From contig JAKSLR010000015.1 in assembly GCA_024401095.1 (NCBI GenBank), positions 1 through 64,000 of the forward strand: 64,000 bases of DNA. The letters run 5' to 3'. A program made the translations under genes and the position numbers. The stretch is from Bacteroidaceae bacterium (GTDB lineage Bacteria > Bacteroidota > Bacteroidia > Bacteroidales > Bacteroidaceae). Below are positions 1 through 8,868 of the stretch, piece by piece; within the stretch, counting starts at the first letter, position 1; the number at the start of each line of letters is the position of its first letter. The notes below the pieces were generated by a model. The model had not been told where the DNA came from. It worked only from the letters and a program-made list of their open reading frames with translations, and searched no databases.

Positions 1-53
1 AGAGCATTTGACTACGGATCAAAAGGTTATAGGTTTGAATCCTATAGGAGTCA
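1..53 (+). tRNA. tRNA-Arg(ACG), 3' part, cut by window edge
   Basis: Only the last 53 bases are in the window: the 3' side of the D arm, the anticodon arm (loop CTACGGA, anticodon ACG), the T arm and the 3' acceptor strand. It is identical base for base to positions 115-167 of the complete copy downstream, so the missing part lies about 21 bases before the window. CCA is not encoded. The T-loop reads TTTGAAT, with T instead of the near-universal C at tRNA position 56. Confidence 0.93.
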
Positions 54-93
54 CTTCTCGAAGATTTGCTTTTCATAATTTTAAATGGTTAAT

Positions 94-167
94 GGCTCCT
101 TAGCTCAACTGAATAGAGCATTTGACTACGGATCAAAAGGTTATAGGTTTGAATCCTATAGGAGTCA
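94..167 (+). tRNA. tRNA-Arg(ACG)
   Basis: A full cloverleaf of 74 bases. The acceptor stem is GGCTCCT/AGGAGTC (one G-T pair), the D stem GCTC/GAGC, the anticodon stem TTTGA/TCAAA with loop CTACGGA (anticodon ACG, read as arginine after A34-to-inosine editing), the T stem ATAGG/CCTAT, and the discriminator base A. CCA is not encoded. The D-loop has GA where GG is expected at 18-19, and the T-loop has T at 56. The usual G19-C56 elbow pair therefore looks replaced by A19-U56. It is the second of two tandem copies 40 bases apart, with a strong terminator directly after. Confidence 0.95.
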
Positions 168-207
168 CAGAAAAGAGGTTACGATAAATTTCGCAACCTC
201 TTTTCTG
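168..207 (+). terminator. Terminator after the tRNA-Arg pair
   Basis: A perfect 13-bp inverted repeat starts on the base after the tRNA: CAGAAAAGAGGTT (168-180) and AACCTCTTTTCTG (195-207), with a 14-base loop. The stem carries an A-run on one side and a T-run on the other. It could also stop the MATE transcript coming from the other strand, whose stop codon is at 251. Confidence 0.85.
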
Positions 208-250
208 TTATCTAGGGTACTCTTCTCAAAAGCAAATGATTCTACAGAAC

Positions 251-1540
251 TTATATTAAGCTTTGGAATAGTTTTCTCTGTCCTAATCCTCTCATGCTAA
301 GATATAGAAGGAAAGCAATCCAAAGCCCATGGTTACCTATGTATGGGAAAAGACAGCAATAGACCACAAAATAAATTAACATTGCTGCTAACATGGCATA
401 AAGCATCTGGCGTGTAGCAGTAATGCCTATAAAGATTCCATCCCACAAGAAAGCAGCAAAGCCACAAAAAGGGACAAGAGCAGACCAATAGATGTAAGGT
501 TTACAAGCTTGGAGTATGTCGTGCTGACTAGTTAACAGTCCTAAGAAATGAAGTCCACCTATTCCATACAAAAGAGTAAAAAAGCTACTTAAACACCATC
601 CCCAGAAAAAAAGGCCATTAACAGTTTCCTTTAACCCTCTAGTGTTTCGTGCACCATAACACGCTCCCGCCAATGCTTCACCTGCATAAGCAAAACCATC
701 CATAAAATATGAAAAGATGGTAAACAACTGCATCATAAGCGTATTCACAGCCAACATTGTTTCCCCCTGGCGTGCGCCAAACGAAGTAAAACTCACAGTC
801 ACTGCTATAAGACAAAGTGTACGGTAAAAAATATGCTTATTTACATGAAAATACTGTCTAAGAGCATCTAATTGAAAAACCACATTTAGCGAAAATCTTT
901 GGGAGAAAAATGTCCTATTTCTCCGGAAGCACCAATAGAGAGCAAACAGCACCCCGCCCCACTGTCCTAACAAGGTGCCAAGAGCTACTCCCTCGACCTG
1001 CATGTCTAACATGAAGACAAAAAACAGACTGAGTAAGACATTCGTAACATTCTGAAAAACTGCCACATACATGGTGATTTTTGTCTGCTGAAGACCTACA
1101 AACCAACCATTGAATGCATAAAGAGACAAAACTGCAGGAGCTCCCCACACGCAAATACGGAAATAAACTGAAGCCCAATGATTCAAATCAGAATCAGGTT
1201 CTCCTATCAGGTATAAAATAAGCCATTCCAAAGGCCGATGAAAGAAAAGAATGACAGAAGAAAAAACTAATGCCAAAAGCAATGGACGAATAAGTTGTAA
1301 AGGTACATCTTGCCAATCCTTTTTACCAAAAGCCTGTGCAGTCAATCCCCCTGTACCCATGCGCAAGAAACCGAAGCCCCAGTAAAGCAAACTAAACATC
1401 ATTCCTCCTATAGCAATGGCACCAATATAAGAGACATGAGACATATGCCCAACAATAGCAACATCAAGCAACCCCATGAGCGGCACTGTAAGGTTACTAA
1501 TGATGGACGGAATGGCCAGTTTCAGGATTTTCTTTTTCAT
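251..1540 (-). CDS. MATE family efflux transporter (DinF-like)
   Basis: A 429-residue polytopic inner-membrane protein of the multidrug and toxin extrusion family, which exports organic cations or drugs in exchange for Na+ or H+. The N-terminus (IPSIISNLTVPLMGLLDVAI, residues 10-29) is the typical MATE opening, followed by VGHM and about 12 hydrophobic segments. The length is normal for the family. The substrate cannot be read from sequence. The ATG start lies only 4 bases after a TAATTTTG -7 box, so the mRNA may be leaderless. It is divergent from the DUF1460 lipoprotein gene across only 67 bases. Confidence 0.9.
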   Translation of the reverse strand: MKKKILKLAIPSIISNLTVPLMGLLDVAIVGHMSHVSYIGAIAIGGMMFSLLYWGFGFLRMGTGGLTAQAFGKKDWQDVPLQLIRPLLLALVFSSVILFFHRPLEWLILYLIGEPDSDLNHWASVYFRICVWGAPAVLSLYAFNGWFVGLQQTKITMYVAVFQNVTNVLLSLFFVFMLDMQVEGVALGTLLGQWGGVLFALYWCFRRNRTFFSQRFSLNVVFQLDALRQYFHVNKHIFYRTLCLIAVTVSFTSFGARQGETMLAVNTLMMQLFTIFSYFMDGFAYAGEALAGACYGARNTRGLKETVNGLFFWGWCLSSFFTLLYGIGGLHFLGLLTSQHDILQACKPYIYWSALVPFCGFAAFLWDGIFIGITATRQMLYAMLAAMLIYFVVYCCLFPYIGNHGLWIAFLLYLSMRGLGQRKLFQSLI

Positions 1541-1544
1541 AATG

Positions 1545-1552
1545 CAAAATTA
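1545..1552 (-). promoter_or_regulatory. -7 box (TAATTTTG) of the MATE gene
   Basis: It matches the Bacteroidales -7 consensus TAnnTTTG on the minus strand and is followed by CATT and the ATG. No clear -33 TTTG is seen 19-21 bases upstream. Confidence 0.6.
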
Positions 1553-1595
1553 GATAGTTTTTCCGAATAGTAAGGCGAATTACAAAAACAATTTG

Positions 1596-1603
1596 TAACT
1601 TTG
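1596..1603 (+). promoter_or_regulatory. -7 box (TAACTTTG) of the DUF1460 gene
   Basis: It matches TAnnTTTG and is followed by CATT and the ATG at 1608, the same CATTATG arrangement as the divergent MATE promoter. No clear -33 box is visible. Confidence 0.6.
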
Positions 1604-1607
1604 CATT

Positions 1608-2540
1608 ATGAAACCTAAATCCTTACCTATCTATATGCTGTTTATCCCAGCTCTAACCTGGGCTTGCAGCAACACACCGGCTTCTACCCCAGCCTCCACC
1701 GAAGAGACTCCCGTAGTGGTAGAGGATGTTACTACTGTAATTCCAGAAGGAACAATATACGAAAAACAGGACAGCGTGACAATAGAACGACTACTGGACG
1801 AGGCACGCACCTTGAAGCCAGAAGAGAACCGGATGTTGTTCTTCGGAAAGAAGTTCCTGGAAATTCCCTATGTGGCACACACGCTGGAAAAGGGCGATGG
1901 TGAAATGCTGGTAGTAAACACCCGTGAACTGGATTGTACCACCTTTGTAGAAACTTGTCTTGCCCTTACCTTGGCCGATAAGCAAGACCGACGCACTTTT
2001 GCCGATTACTGCAACATGTTGACACAGGTGCGCTACCGACAAGGCGTGCGCGACGGCTACACTTCTCGTCTGCACTACTTTACCCAGTGGGTCATTGACA
2101 ACGAGCAGATGGGATTCATAGCAGACGCAGCACACGATGCAGAGCCTTTCACCGCCACACAGGACATGGATCTGCATTTCATGAGCACACACCCTGACAG
2201 CTACAGCAAGCTGAAGGGAAAGACCGAGGAAATACAGATTATCAAGGCCCAGGAAGACGAACTGAGGGAGCTTAAGATCAAGTACATTCCTAACAAGCTA
2301 CTGAACGGTTCCCCAGAACAGCTGAAAGATGTGAAAGATGGTGACATCATAGGTCTTCAGACAAAGATTGATGGACTAGACACTTCTCATCTAGGAATTG
2401 CCTGCTGGGTAGAAGGAAAACTGCATTTGCTCAATGCTTCTTCACTTCACAAAGCCGTTTGGATAGATAAAAAAGATTTATACACATATTCCACCAGTCA
2501 AAAATCTATGATTGGCATTAGGGTTCTTCACGTAAAGTAA
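1608..2540 (+). CDS. DUF1460 lipoprotein, predicted N-acetylmuramoyl-L-alanine amidase-like
   Basis: A 310-residue secreted lipoprotein. The signal peptide ends in a lipobox (LTWAC, lipidated Cys20) followed by a Thr/Pro/Glu-rich linker. The body matches DUF1460 (PF07313), a papain/NlpC-P60-like fold related to amidases that trim peptidoglycan or muropeptides. Cys110 in RELDCTTFVE and His261 in DTSHLGI are the likely catalytic pair. The start is fixed by the signal peptide. The TRIC channel gene begins 6 bases after its stop, so the two are probably co-transcribed. The exact substrate is inference. Confidence 0.85.
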   Translation: MKPKSLPIYMLFIPALTWACSNTPASTPASTEETPVVVEDVTTVIPEGTIYEKQDSVTIERLLDEARTLKPEENRMLFFGKKFLEIPYVAHTLEKGDGEMLVVNTRELDCTTFVETCLALTLADKQDRRTFADYCNMLTQVRYRQGVRDGYTSRLHYFTQWVIDNEQMGFIADAAHDAEPFTATQDMDLHFMSTHPDSYSKLKGKTEEIQIIKAQEDELRELKIKYIPNKLLNGSPEQLKDVKDGDIIGLQTKIDGLDTSHLGIACWVEGKLHLLNASSLHKAVWIDKKDLYTYSTSQKSMIGIRVLHVK

Positions 2541-2546
2541 AAGATA

Positions 2547-3206
2547 ATGAATATTACATTAATAGACGTATTGGAGTTTGTTGGCACTTATGCTTTTGCT
2601 ATCTCAGGAATCAGATTAGCTGCCGGCAAGAAGTTCGATTGGTTTGGAGCCTATATTGTAGGTTTTGTAACAGCAGTCGGAGGAGGAACCATCAGAGACA
2701 TGATGTTGAATTTGCCTCCATTCTGGATGGAAAACAGCATATACATGATAGAAACCTTTGTAGCATTTATTACTGTACTATTATTCAGCAAATATCTGAT
2801 AAGCCAAGACTCTACCCTATTCCTCTTTGATACTATAGGCCTAGCCCTATTTACAGTAGTTGGTATACAAAAAACACTAGAAGCTGGCTATCCTCTATGG
2901 GTTGGTATTGTTATGGGAAGTATTACAGGCGCAGCGGGCGGTGTAATCCGTGATGTATTCATAAATGAAGTCCCACTGATTTTCCGAAAAGATATTTATG
3001 CCATGGCATGCATTTTTGGTGGAGTTGTCTACGCCGGTTGCCACTGGTTGAATATCGATGAGCAACTTACCCCTTTAATAGCCGGAGGCAGCGTGTTCTT
3101 TCTCCGCTATTTTGCAGATGCAAAACACATATCACTACCTATCTTGAACGATTCCATGATTCAAGACAAGAACGAGGAGACTACTTCAAATTCCGATACT
3201 CTTTAG
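2547..3206 (+). CDS. TRIC-type trimeric intracellular cation channel family protein (UPF0126/YicG)
   Basis: A 219-residue inner-membrane protein with about seven hydrophobic segments and an internal duplication. Each half carries the family motif: GGGTIRD at 45-51 and GGVIRD in the second half. Prokaryotic TRIC homologues form trimeric K+/cation channels; the physiological role in Bacteroidales is not established. It lies 6 bases after the DUF1460 gene. Its last 26 bases overlap the 3' end of the AraC-type gene on the other strand. Confidence 0.9.
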   Translation: MNITLIDVLEFVGTYAFAISGIRLAAGKKFDWFGAYIVGFVTAVGGGTIRDMMLNLPPFWMENSIYMIETFVAFITVLLFSKYLISQDSTLFLFDTIGLALFTVVGIQKTLEAGYPLWVGIVMGSITGAAGGVIRDVFINEVPLIFRKDIYAMACIFGGVVYAGCHWLNIDEQLTPLIAGGSVFFLRYFADAKHISLPILNDSMIQDKNEETTSNSDTL

Positions 3207-4086
3207 GAGAATATCCTGTAAGCTTTTTAAAATAACGTCCGAAGAAACTCTGATTTGGGAAATGTAAGCGATCTGCAATTTGCTGTATATTTATGCCCCC
3301 TTGCTTTAACAATGCCTTTGCTTCCAGAATAACATAATCATCTATCCAGTCACTGGCATATTTATCGCTGACCTCCTTTACAACCGTACTTAAATACTTT
3401 GGAGACAGATTCAACTTGTCAGCATAAAAAGAAATACGACGTTCACGGATATAATTCTGTTCTACAAGTAATATGAATTGATCAAATATCTCTTCACGAC
3501 GACTTTTTACGTTTTTATATGTTGCAAATGGGGATTTCAAGAAAACAAAACAACAAAAATACGTAATTACCTGACATAGTCTCTGCACTATCTGATCACG
3601 GAAAGGATTATCTACATCTTGCAAGGCAGATTTAAGAGACTTATACATGTCAAAAAGGCGATTCAATTGCTCTTGATTAATCGGAACTGTGATGTTTTGC
3701 ATTAAAAATCTACGTAACGAAATGCCTACGACAGCTTCCTCATTTAATGCCATAGCATCTGGATTATTCAAGATAAGTACACATTCAAAGTCTTCACTTA
3801 CCTTGTTTACTTCAAAAATACAACCTGCTTGAATAACCATTAACTGCATAGGAAGTAGATTAACCTCATCTAGATTTACATGGAATTGGGCAGATCCCTT
3901 CATGCAGAAAACAATAATAGTTAAATCGGTCTTTGTTGGGAAACAGTAACCTTCTGCAACTTTCTTTTTTTTCGGATCAATTGTACGGCCAAGGTTATCC
4001 ATAGCCATAATCTTACCTTCTATCTTTGCATCGCTTATAGACAAAGGTAATTTTGAAAAATCCAGTTCACCTATTTCTGATTTCAT
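3181..4086 (-). CDS. AraC family transcriptional regulator
   Basis: A 301-residue regulator. The C-terminal ~100 residues are a double helix-turn-helix of the AraC/XylS type (LNLSPKYLSTVVKE, then IQQIADRLHFPNQSFFGRYF and GYSPKEYR). The N-terminal half is a cupin-like sensing region. I chose ATG 4086 (MKSEIGELDF) over the in-frame ATG 4140 because the latter would overlap the DUF5686 gene by 53 bases, while 4086 sits one base after its stop. That tight spacing suggests co-transcription with DUF5686. The ligand and targets are unknown. Confidence 0.87.
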   Translation of the reverse strand: MKSEIGELDFSKLPLSISDAKIEGKIMAMDNLGRTIDPKKKKVAEGYCFPTKTDLTIIVFCMKGSAQFHVNLDEVNLLPMQLMVIQAGCIFEVNKVSEDFECVLILNNPDAMALNEEAVVGISLRRFLMQNITVPINQEQLNRLFDMYKSLKSALQDVDNPFRDQIVQRLCQVITYFCCFVFLKSPFATYKNVKSRREEIFDQFILLVEQNYIRERRISFYADKLNLSPKYLSTVVKEVSDKYASDWIDDYVILEAKALLKQGGINIQQIADRLHFPNQSFFGRYFKKLTGYSPKEYRNLK

Positions 4087-4087
4087 A

Positions 4088-6160
4088 TTAATGGAATAAG
4101 GTAAAGTTATATTTAACACCAAACTCACTGTATTTGCCATTCATGGCAGAAACATAGAATCCCAAATCAAACACATGAGTTGCTATTCCATAACCTATTT
4201 CAAAATAGTTATGGAAAATATCGGTATGCAAGGCACTTGCGTACAAGCGTTCTCTCTGAATGTACTTAGAACTCAAATGACCTAGTAAGAGCAATGGACT
4301 TTCATAGATGAGATGTCCTCTCAAATAATAAAGACATTCATTAAACCAGTGAGAATTTAATAAGGTAAAACGTCCACCCAATTCATCTTCCCATGATTCT
4401 GGCAAATAATGTTTCTTAAAATTATGATAATCCATGAATTCCAGATTACCCTTGTCCATGTATTTTCCTCCGCCTACACGCCAAGAAATCTTGTGCATAG
4501 TGTCTTTGTCCCATTCATAACTGATGTCAAACTCCAGTCTGTCATATCGGCTTGTACTGCCCAACACTCCCTTCAAACCTATTTCATAATTAAGTTCAAT
4601 TGTTGGAAATGGGCTATACACATTTACCTTTCGGTTTCTATCCATATAATAGTACTGTCCTGGAGTCCAACGAAGCAAAAGATTTGGAGAGAATGATTTA
4701 TAATGCTGGCGAAGTCCTAATTCTTCTGCTTGCTCTACAGTCATTTTCCAAGGCTGGCGATTATGGTATACCAATCCTGCAATTGCTTTAAACCCATTGA
4801 ACAACTCATATTCATTCTTGAGCTGAATATAATTGTCAGAAAAATAGCCTCCTGCATTACCGTCTTTGATAGCACCTGCAATACGGTTACCATTACCGGC
4901 CTCGATTTCCCAGGCACCTTGTTTCCTCGGCAAATACTCATAACGGGTTATAAGTCTCCAGAATAATTGTTTATACTTGATATTATATCCTACACGAGGT
5001 CTTACCACAACCTGGCGTTGATCTTTATAATCGTATACATATTTCAAATCTTGTCTGTAGGAATATCCTTTGGTACTAGAATAATTGAAAAGTCCTATAT
5101 CTAACAAAGGATTAATTCTCAATTTACCCAACTTCTTACCCATATTTATGTAAGAATGGCTAAAGAATACATCTTCAGCAAAATCACCAAAATTTCTTTT
5201 TTTCTTTGTTGCAGTAACAACGGGGAGATTGGCTATAGAATCTAAACGGTTATGCCAACGCAAATACAAGTCTTGTTCTCTTTTCTCAAGAGGCAAGAAA
5301 CGATGATTTGCCACATAAATAGAATCTATAACTAATTTTGAAGTATCCACAGTGTGTGCATAACGCTCCGACAAATCATATTTTGAATGTTTTTCTTTTT
5401 CTTTCGGCTCATAGACAACCTCCACTTGATTATAATGCTGAACGGTCTTATACTCACCATCTAACTTATTGCCAATAAATCCAAAATGGTATTTAAATTC
5501 GTATTCTGCAGGAAGATAAGCCATGAAACCAGCAACACCCATTGTCACCTTTAGGGTGAATTTCATAAATTCATACTTTCCGTCGAAAAGTGCCTCTTCT
5601 ACAACTAAACGTCTAGTATTAAGCACAAATGAGCCTTTTACTAACTGTGTGTTATTGTATTTTGGCTTATAAGTATAATAGGCTTTATCTCCTACTATAG
5701 AATCACAAGTGTACTTGTAAAATCCGTAATTTTTAATAGAAAAAGGAGAAAGCAAATGATCTTCAATCAAAGACTCCCGGTAAATGGTAAGATTGAAGAA
5801 ATCAAGCACCATATCTGCCTCTTCCTTCATTTGAGGAAAAGTTCCAGAAACTGCGTGAACGTTTCTATCAAAAGTAAATGGAGCTGTGTAATCTAGAGAG
5901 CCTGTACTTTCACCGAAATAATCCTCTACTCCACGTTCATAAGTTCGGCTACCAGGAACGCGTCGCATAAAACGATTCTTTCCCTTCAAGTGAACCACAC
6001 CCTTTATATAAATGTCGGATTCATAATGACGGACAACTTTGTCGTATTTTTCCGAATTATTGAAAAGCTTCAGAAGTAAACTATCTGTCGTTTTCTTCGC
6101 CGAAATTGGGCTTGTAAATAATAAAACACAAAAAAGTAATAGAAAATGAGTTGTTTTCAT
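4088..6160 (-). CDS. DUF5686 family outer-membrane beta-barrel protein
   Basis: A 690-residue protein with a signal peptide (ending LFTSPISAKK) and a C-terminal half rich in alternating aromatic/hydrophobic strands, ending in FTLFH with a terminal aromatic pattern as in outer-membrane barrels. It matches the DUF5686 family of Bacteroidetes. Many family members also have an N-terminal carboxypeptidase-regulatory-like domain; this one lacks it and is correspondingly shorter. Function is unknown; an envelope transport or assembly role is only a guess. An AraC-type regulator follows after one base. Confidence 0.8.
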   Translation of the reverse strand: MKTTHFLLLFCVLLFTSPISAKKTTDSLLLKLFNNSEKYDKVVRHYESDIYIKGVVHLKGKNRFMRRVPGSRTYERGVEDYFGESTGSLDYTAPFTFDRNVHAVSGTFPQMKEEADMVLDFFNLTIYRESLIEDHLLSPFSIKNYGFYKYTCDSIVGDKAYYTYKPKYNNTQLVKGSFVLNTRRLVVEEALFDGKYEFMKFTLKVTMGVAGFMAYLPAEYEFKYHFGFIGNKLDGEYKTVQHYNQVEVVYEPKEKEKHSKYDLSERYAHTVDTSKLVIDSIYVANHRFLPLEKREQDLYLRWHNRLDSIANLPVVTATKKKRNFGDFAEDVFFSHSYINMGKKLGKLRINPLLDIGLFNYSSTKGYSYRQDLKYVYDYKDQRQVVVRPRVGYNIKYKQLFWRLITRYEYLPRKQGAWEIEAGNGNRIAGAIKDGNAGGYFSDNYIQLKNEYELFNGFKAIAGLVYHNRQPWKMTVEQAEELGLRQHYKSFSPNLLLRWTPGQYYYMDRNRKVNVYSPFPTIELNYEIGLKGVLGSTSRYDRLEFDISYEWDKDTMHKISWRVGGGKYMDKGNLEFMDYHNFKKHYLPESWEDELGGRFTLLNSHWFNECLYYLRGHLIYESPLLLLGHLSSKYIQRERLYASALHTDIFHNYFEIGYGIATHVFDLGFYVSAMNGKYSEFGVKYNFTLFH

Positions 6161-6181
6161 AGTCCTCTAGTAATACGATTG

Positions 6182-6189
6182 CAAATATA
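6182..6189 (-). promoter_or_regulatory. -7 box (TATATTTG) of the DUF5686 gene
   Basis: A TAnnTTTG match on the minus strand, 21 bases before the ATG at 6160. It directly abuts the A/T-rich foot of the nqr terminator. Confidence 0.55.
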
Positions 6190-6192
6190 ACA

Positions 6193-6230
6193 AAAAAAAG
6201 GTGACTGAAAAAATTTCAATCACCTTTTTA
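6193..6230 (-). terminator. Terminator of the nqr operon
   Basis: The stem GGTGA/TCACC is extended by TGAAA/TTTCA across one mismatch, flanked by a 5' A-run and a 3' T-run, in the gap after nqrF. Confidence 0.75.
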
Positions 6231-6254
6231 TAAAGATCGGAAAAATTGTCCTTT

Positions 6255-7550
6255 TTATCCACCGAAGTTATCGAAGCGGATCATATCGTCCTCTACACCT
6301 AAGCTGTGGAGCAGGTCAAGAACGGTCTTAGCCATCATTGGAGGTCCACACAAGTAGTACTCACAATCTTCTGGAGACTCATGCTGCTTCAGGTAAGTGT
6401 CACCCATTACAGGAGCTACGAAACCTGGAGTGTACTTAAGTCCTGCTGCATCAGCCTTTGGATCTGGACGGTCCAGAGCCAAGTGGAAGTGGAAGTTAGG
6501 GAATTCCTTCTCCAGCTGCAGGAAGTCATCCAGGAATGGAATCTCTTCCATAGCACGTGCACCATAGAAGTAGTGCATTGGGCGGTTACGATCTTCTGGC
6601 TTGATGCCATGACCCTTCAGCATGTGCATGATTTGTGCACGCAGAGGAGCCATACCGGCACCACCACCTACCCAGATCATCTCACGGCCTGTGCCATACT
6701 GAGGACGGAACTCTCCGTAAGGACCACTCATGATCACCTTATCACCAGGCTTCAGACTAAAGATGTAAGTAGAAGCAATACCACAAGGTACGTTCTGGAA
6801 CTCAGGACCGTTAGGACACTGGTCTTTTGGCTTGAATGGAGGAGTGGCGATACGTACGTTCAATGTGATGATATCACCCTCGTCAGGATAGTTAGCCATA
6901 GAGTAAGCACGGATGGTTGGAGTATCATTCTTCTGCTTCAGGGTGAACAGTTTGAAGTTCTTCCAAGCAGGCAGATAGGTATCACCAATCAGGCTCTTGT
7001 CCATATCCTTATCGTAATCGATGTCGTATGCAGGAATCTTAATCTGAGCGTAAGAACCTGGTTCGAAGTCCATGTGCTCACCCTTAGGCAGAGCCACCTT
7101 GTATTCCTTGATAAAGGTAGCCACATTACTGTTTCCAATAACGGTACACTCCCACTCCTTAACGCCCATTACAGAGTCGTCAACCTTGATCTGCATATCG
7201 TTCTTTACCTTCACCTGACATCCCAGACGCCAGTGATCTTTCTGCTCCTTACGAGAGAAGAATCCCTTCTCTGATGGCAGGATTTCACCACCACCATCTA
7301 CAACCTGGCACTTGCACTGACCGCAGGCACCCTTACCACCACAAGCAGATGGAAGGAATACACCGTTTACAGACAGAGTGCTCAACAGAGAAGAACCTGA
7401 TTCAACCTCTAATGTATTCTCACCGTTGATAGTAACCTTAACTGGACCGCTAGGAGAAAGGTAATTCTTGGCTACCAACAAAATCACAACAAGAACGAGT
7501 ATTACAACCAAGAATACTGCGATACTTGCCAAAATAAAATTCATATCCAT
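6255..7550 (-). CDS. nqrF: Na+-translocating NADH:quinone reductase subunit F
   Basis: The electron-entry subunit of Na+-NQR, 431 residues. It has an N-terminal membrane helix (about 5-28), a 2Fe-2S ferredoxin domain with Cys70, Cys76, Cys79 (CGGKGACGQC) and Cys111, an FAD-binding domain with RAYSMANYP, and a C-terminal NADH-binding domain (GGGAGMAPLRAQI, YLCGPPMM). It takes hydride from cytoplasmic NADH and passes electrons through FAD and the iron-sulfur centre to the other subunits. It is the last gene of nqrABCDEF, followed by a terminator. Confidence 0.97.
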   Translation of the reverse strand: MDMNFILASIAVFLVVILVLVVILLVAKNYLSPSGPVKVTINGENTLEVESGSSLLSTLSVNGVFLPSACGGKGACGQCKCQVVDGGGEILPSEKGFFSRKEQKDHWRLGCQVKVKNDMQIKVDDSVMGVKEWECTVIGNSNVATFIKEYKVALPKGEHMDFEPGSYAQIKIPAYDIDYDKDMDKSLIGDTYLPAWKNFKLFTLKQKNDTPTIRAYSMANYPDEGDIITLNVRIATPPFKPKDQCPNGPEFQNVPCGIASTYIFSLKPGDKVIMSGPYGEFRPQYGTGREMIWVGGGAGMAPLRAQIMHMLKGHGIKPEDRNRPMHYFYGARAMEEIPFLDDFLQLEKEFPNFHFHLALDRPDPKADAAGLKYTPGFVAPVMGDTYLKQHESPEDCEYYLCGPPMMAKTVLDLLHSLGVEDDMIRFDNFGG

Positions 7551-7567
7551 AGTTTATCCTTTCTTTA

Positions 7568-8194
7568 TTACAGTTTAAGACCAGAGAAACACATGAATGC
7601 CATTGCCATCAGACCTACAGTGATGAAGGTGATACCCAAGCCACGGAGAGGCTTTGGAACATCACAATACTCCATTTTCTCACGGATAGCAGCCAAGCAT
7701 ACGATAGCGATAAGCCATCCAATACCTGAACCGATAGCATAAGCAAATGCATCACCGATGTTAGCGATAGCCTGAGTGCTGCTAGGATCCATAGTGATAC
7801 GCTGCTGCATGAACAGAGACGCACCCATGATGGCACAGTTCACAGCAATCAGAGGCAAGAAGATACCCAGACTAGCATAGAGTGATGGAGAGAAACGCTC
7901 TACAACCATCTCTACCAGCTGTACGATACCTGCGATTACGGCAATGAAAAGGATGAAACTCAAGAAGCTCAGATCCACGCCTGGAACCAGACAGTCAGGA
8001 CCCAGAACCTTGGTCTGCAACAGGTAGTTTACAGGAAGGGTTACAACTTCTACGAAGATAACAGCCAAACCCAGACCAAGTGCAGTCTTCACGTTCTTAG
8101 ATACAGCCAAGTAAGAGCACATACCCAAGAAGAACGCGAAAATCATGTTGTCCACAAAAATTGAGCGGACCAATAAACTAATAAAATGTTCCAT
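7568..8194 (-). CDS. nqrE: Na+-translocating NADH:quinone reductase subunit E
   Basis: A 208-residue integral membrane subunit with six hydrophobic segments, homologous to RnfA/NqrD. The N-terminal [20 protein letters not shown] and the later [19 protein letters not shown] segment are characteristic. NqrD and NqrE sit as inverted homologues in the membrane and hold an iron centre between them through conserved cysteines (one in GMCSYLAV, one in VNCAIMG). The gene lies between nqrD and nqrF with short gaps. Confidence 0.96.
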   Translation of the reverse strand: MEHFISLLVRSIFVDNMIFAFFLGMCSYLAVSKNVKTALGLGLAVIFVEVVTLPVNYLLQTKVLGPDCLVPGVDLSFLSFILFIAVIAGIVQLVEMVVERFSPSLYASLGIFLPLIAVNCAIMGASLFMQQRITMDPSSTQAIANIGDAFAYAIGSGIGWLIAIVCLAAIREKMEYCDVPKPLRGLGITFITVGLMAMAFMCFSGLKL

Positions 8195-8221
8195 AATTCT
8201 GTTTCTTATTTAAATATGTGA

Positions 8222-8854
8222 TTACTTTTTAGCAGCCTTCTCCTCACGGATCTTCATCACCCAGATGATACAACCAACCAATACCAATGCTGCTACTGGA
8301 GTCAACATGATACCACAGTTGATATAACCCAGATCATACAATGCCTGAGGAACAATCTGGATACCGAACAGTGTACCGCTTCCGAACAACTCACGGAAGA
8401 ATGCTACTGCTACCAATACCCAAGCATAACCCAAACCGTTACCAATACCATCAAGGAATGACTCCCAAGGACCATTCTGCATGGCAAATGCCTCCAGACG
8501 ACCCATCAGGATACAGTTAGTAATGATCAAACCAATATATACTGACAACTGAACACTTACATCGTAAGCGAATGCCTTCAGAATCTGGCTTACAATTGTA
8601 ACCAAAGCAGCAACAACTACCAACTGAACAATGATACGGATACGATTAGGAACAGTCTTACGCAGCAAAGAAATGATAACGTTTGCCATAGCAACAATTA
8701 CAGTTACAGAAAGACCCATTACAATGGCAGGCTCTACCTGTGCAGTAACAGCTAAGGCTGAGCAGATACCCAATACCTGAACGGCAACTGGGTTGTTAGC
8801 TCCAAGAGGACCAAAGAAGGCCTCTTTATTCTCTTTAGAAAATAATTGACTCAT
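8222..8854 (-). CDS. nqrD: Na+-translocating NADH:quinone reductase subunit D
   Basis: A 210-residue membrane subunit of the NqrD/RnfE family. It opens with a FGPLGANNPVAVQVLGICSA-type segment; the Cys here and the one in ITNCILMGRLEAFA are the conserved membrane cysteines that pair with those of NqrE. Six hydrophobic segments end in a short basic tail (REEKAAKK). It is co-transcribed with nqrC upstream (14-base gap). Confidence 0.96.
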   Translation of the reverse strand: MSQLFSKENKEAFFGPLGANNPVAVQVLGICSALAVTAQVEPAIVMGLSVTVIVAMANVIISLLRKTVPNRIRIIVQLVVVAALVTIVSQILKAFAYDVSVQLSVYIGLIITNCILMGRLEAFAMQNGPWESFLDGIGNGLGYAWVLVAVAFFRELFGSGTLFGIQIVPQALYDLGYINCGIMLTPVAALVLVGCIIWVMKIREEKAAKK

Positions 8855-8868
8855 ACTATGCCCTCCTA

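Noticed and set aside
1..167. Tandem tRNA-Arg copies as an integration (att) site
   Set aside because: The 53-base identity is explained by tRNA gene duplication. No integrase or mobile genes follow.
6306..7274. 322-residue open frame antisense to nqrF
   Set aside because: It mirrors the codon pattern of a well-conserved nqrF and matches nothing recognisable. Long antisense frames are common over biased genes.
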